This document shows positions 33,849-33,984 of a DNA stretch of 33,984 bases, piece after piece. Positions within the stretch are counted from its first letter, which is position 1. Every line of letters starts with the position of its first letter. The position numbers were made by a program, and so were the translations under genes. The stretch is from the NCBI GenBank assembly GCA_023269675.1, contig JAHFSX010000055.1, forward strand, positions 1-33,984, written 5' to 3'. Source of the stretch: Verrucomicrobiota bacterium. GTDB taxonomy: Bacteria; Verrucomicrobiota; Kiritimatiellia; RFP12; UBA1067. The notes under the pieces are model-generated. The model did no database searches. It was not told the DNA's origin and saw only the letters and a program-made list of their open reading frames with translations.

Positions 33849-33984
33849 AGGACTTTACAGCTGCCCGCAGTCCGTCAAATAGAAAAGACACCGTAGGTTT
33901 TTCTTGGGGACGGTCGATCCGTCAAATGCTGGACACTGAGAGAGGCTGGCGGAGATGGGGTGTGCCCGTTGGTGTGGAGGTCTG
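33849..33984. other. Right edge, no supported gene
   Basis: CCGTCAAAT occurs twice (near 33882 and 33919). An ATG at 33926 opens a short frame to the edge, but without a ribosome-binding site or any family match. I call nothing here. Confidence 0.4.

Noticed and set aside
33926..33984. Start of a transposase or other gene at the right edge
   Set aside because: Fewer than 20 codons, no ribosome-binding site and no motif; cannot be supported.

Overview
The window (about 34 kb, GC-rich) looks like a chromosomal segment from a member of the Planctomycetota-Verrucomicrobiota-Chlamydiota group. Kiritimatiellota is the most likely phylum: there are autotransporter-type beta-strand-repeat secreted proteins, a lamin-tail/CotH surface protein, carbohydrate-active enzymes with signal peptides, a DUF362/NapH-NapG-like pair, and gene gaps packed with several families of short palindromic repeats. 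This is inference from gene content; there is no rRNA gene here to prove it. I see no tRNA, rRNA, CRISPR array or intact insertion sequence.

Layout. (1) 1-2524: a sugar-acid-type MFS transporter (-), fused in frame to the start of a broken sialidase-like lipoprotein, is divergent from a GntR/FCD regulator (+). (2) 2744-5800: clpB with its own promoter, then a small two-helix membrane protein. (3) 5789-11586: a tandem 108-bp palindromic repeat, a secreted alpha/beta-hydrolase (acetylxylan-esterase-like, -) and a divergent secreted heparinase II/III-like protein (+). (4) 11621-14772: purD and purE of purine synthesis, and a convergent NahK-like sugar kinase. (5) 14933-17383: a Tat-exported DUF362 protein and a fused NapH/NapG-like iron-sulfur membrane protein. 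(6) 17490-20095: an endonuclease Q carrying a repeat inside its reading frame, a bacteriohemerythrin, and queH. (7) 33635-20273, all on the minus strand: VTC-type polyphosphate polymerase, DUF4956 membrane protein, HlyD-type adaptor (split by an apparent frameshift), TolC-type outer-membrane lipoprotein, LTD/CotH-kinase surface protein and two paralogous secreted beta-strand-repeat proteins.

The most interesting unit is region 7. The first genes are tightly packed (gaps of about 6-24 bp) and encode a cytoplasmic nucleotide-using polymerase domain, an inner-membrane protein, a periplasmic adaptor and an outer-membrane channel, with no recognisable ABC, RND or MFS pump. A CotH kinase and two large secreted proteins follow on the same strand. 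I propose, as inference only, an envelope-spanning polyphosphate (or other phospho-compound) synthesis/export and surface-modification locus.

The second theme is repeats. At least three unrelated short families share one design: two inverted hairpins whose loops are reverse complements of each other, as in REP/BIME elements mobilised by RAYT transposases. One copy of a different repeat family lies inside the endonuclease Q coding sequence without breaking its frame.
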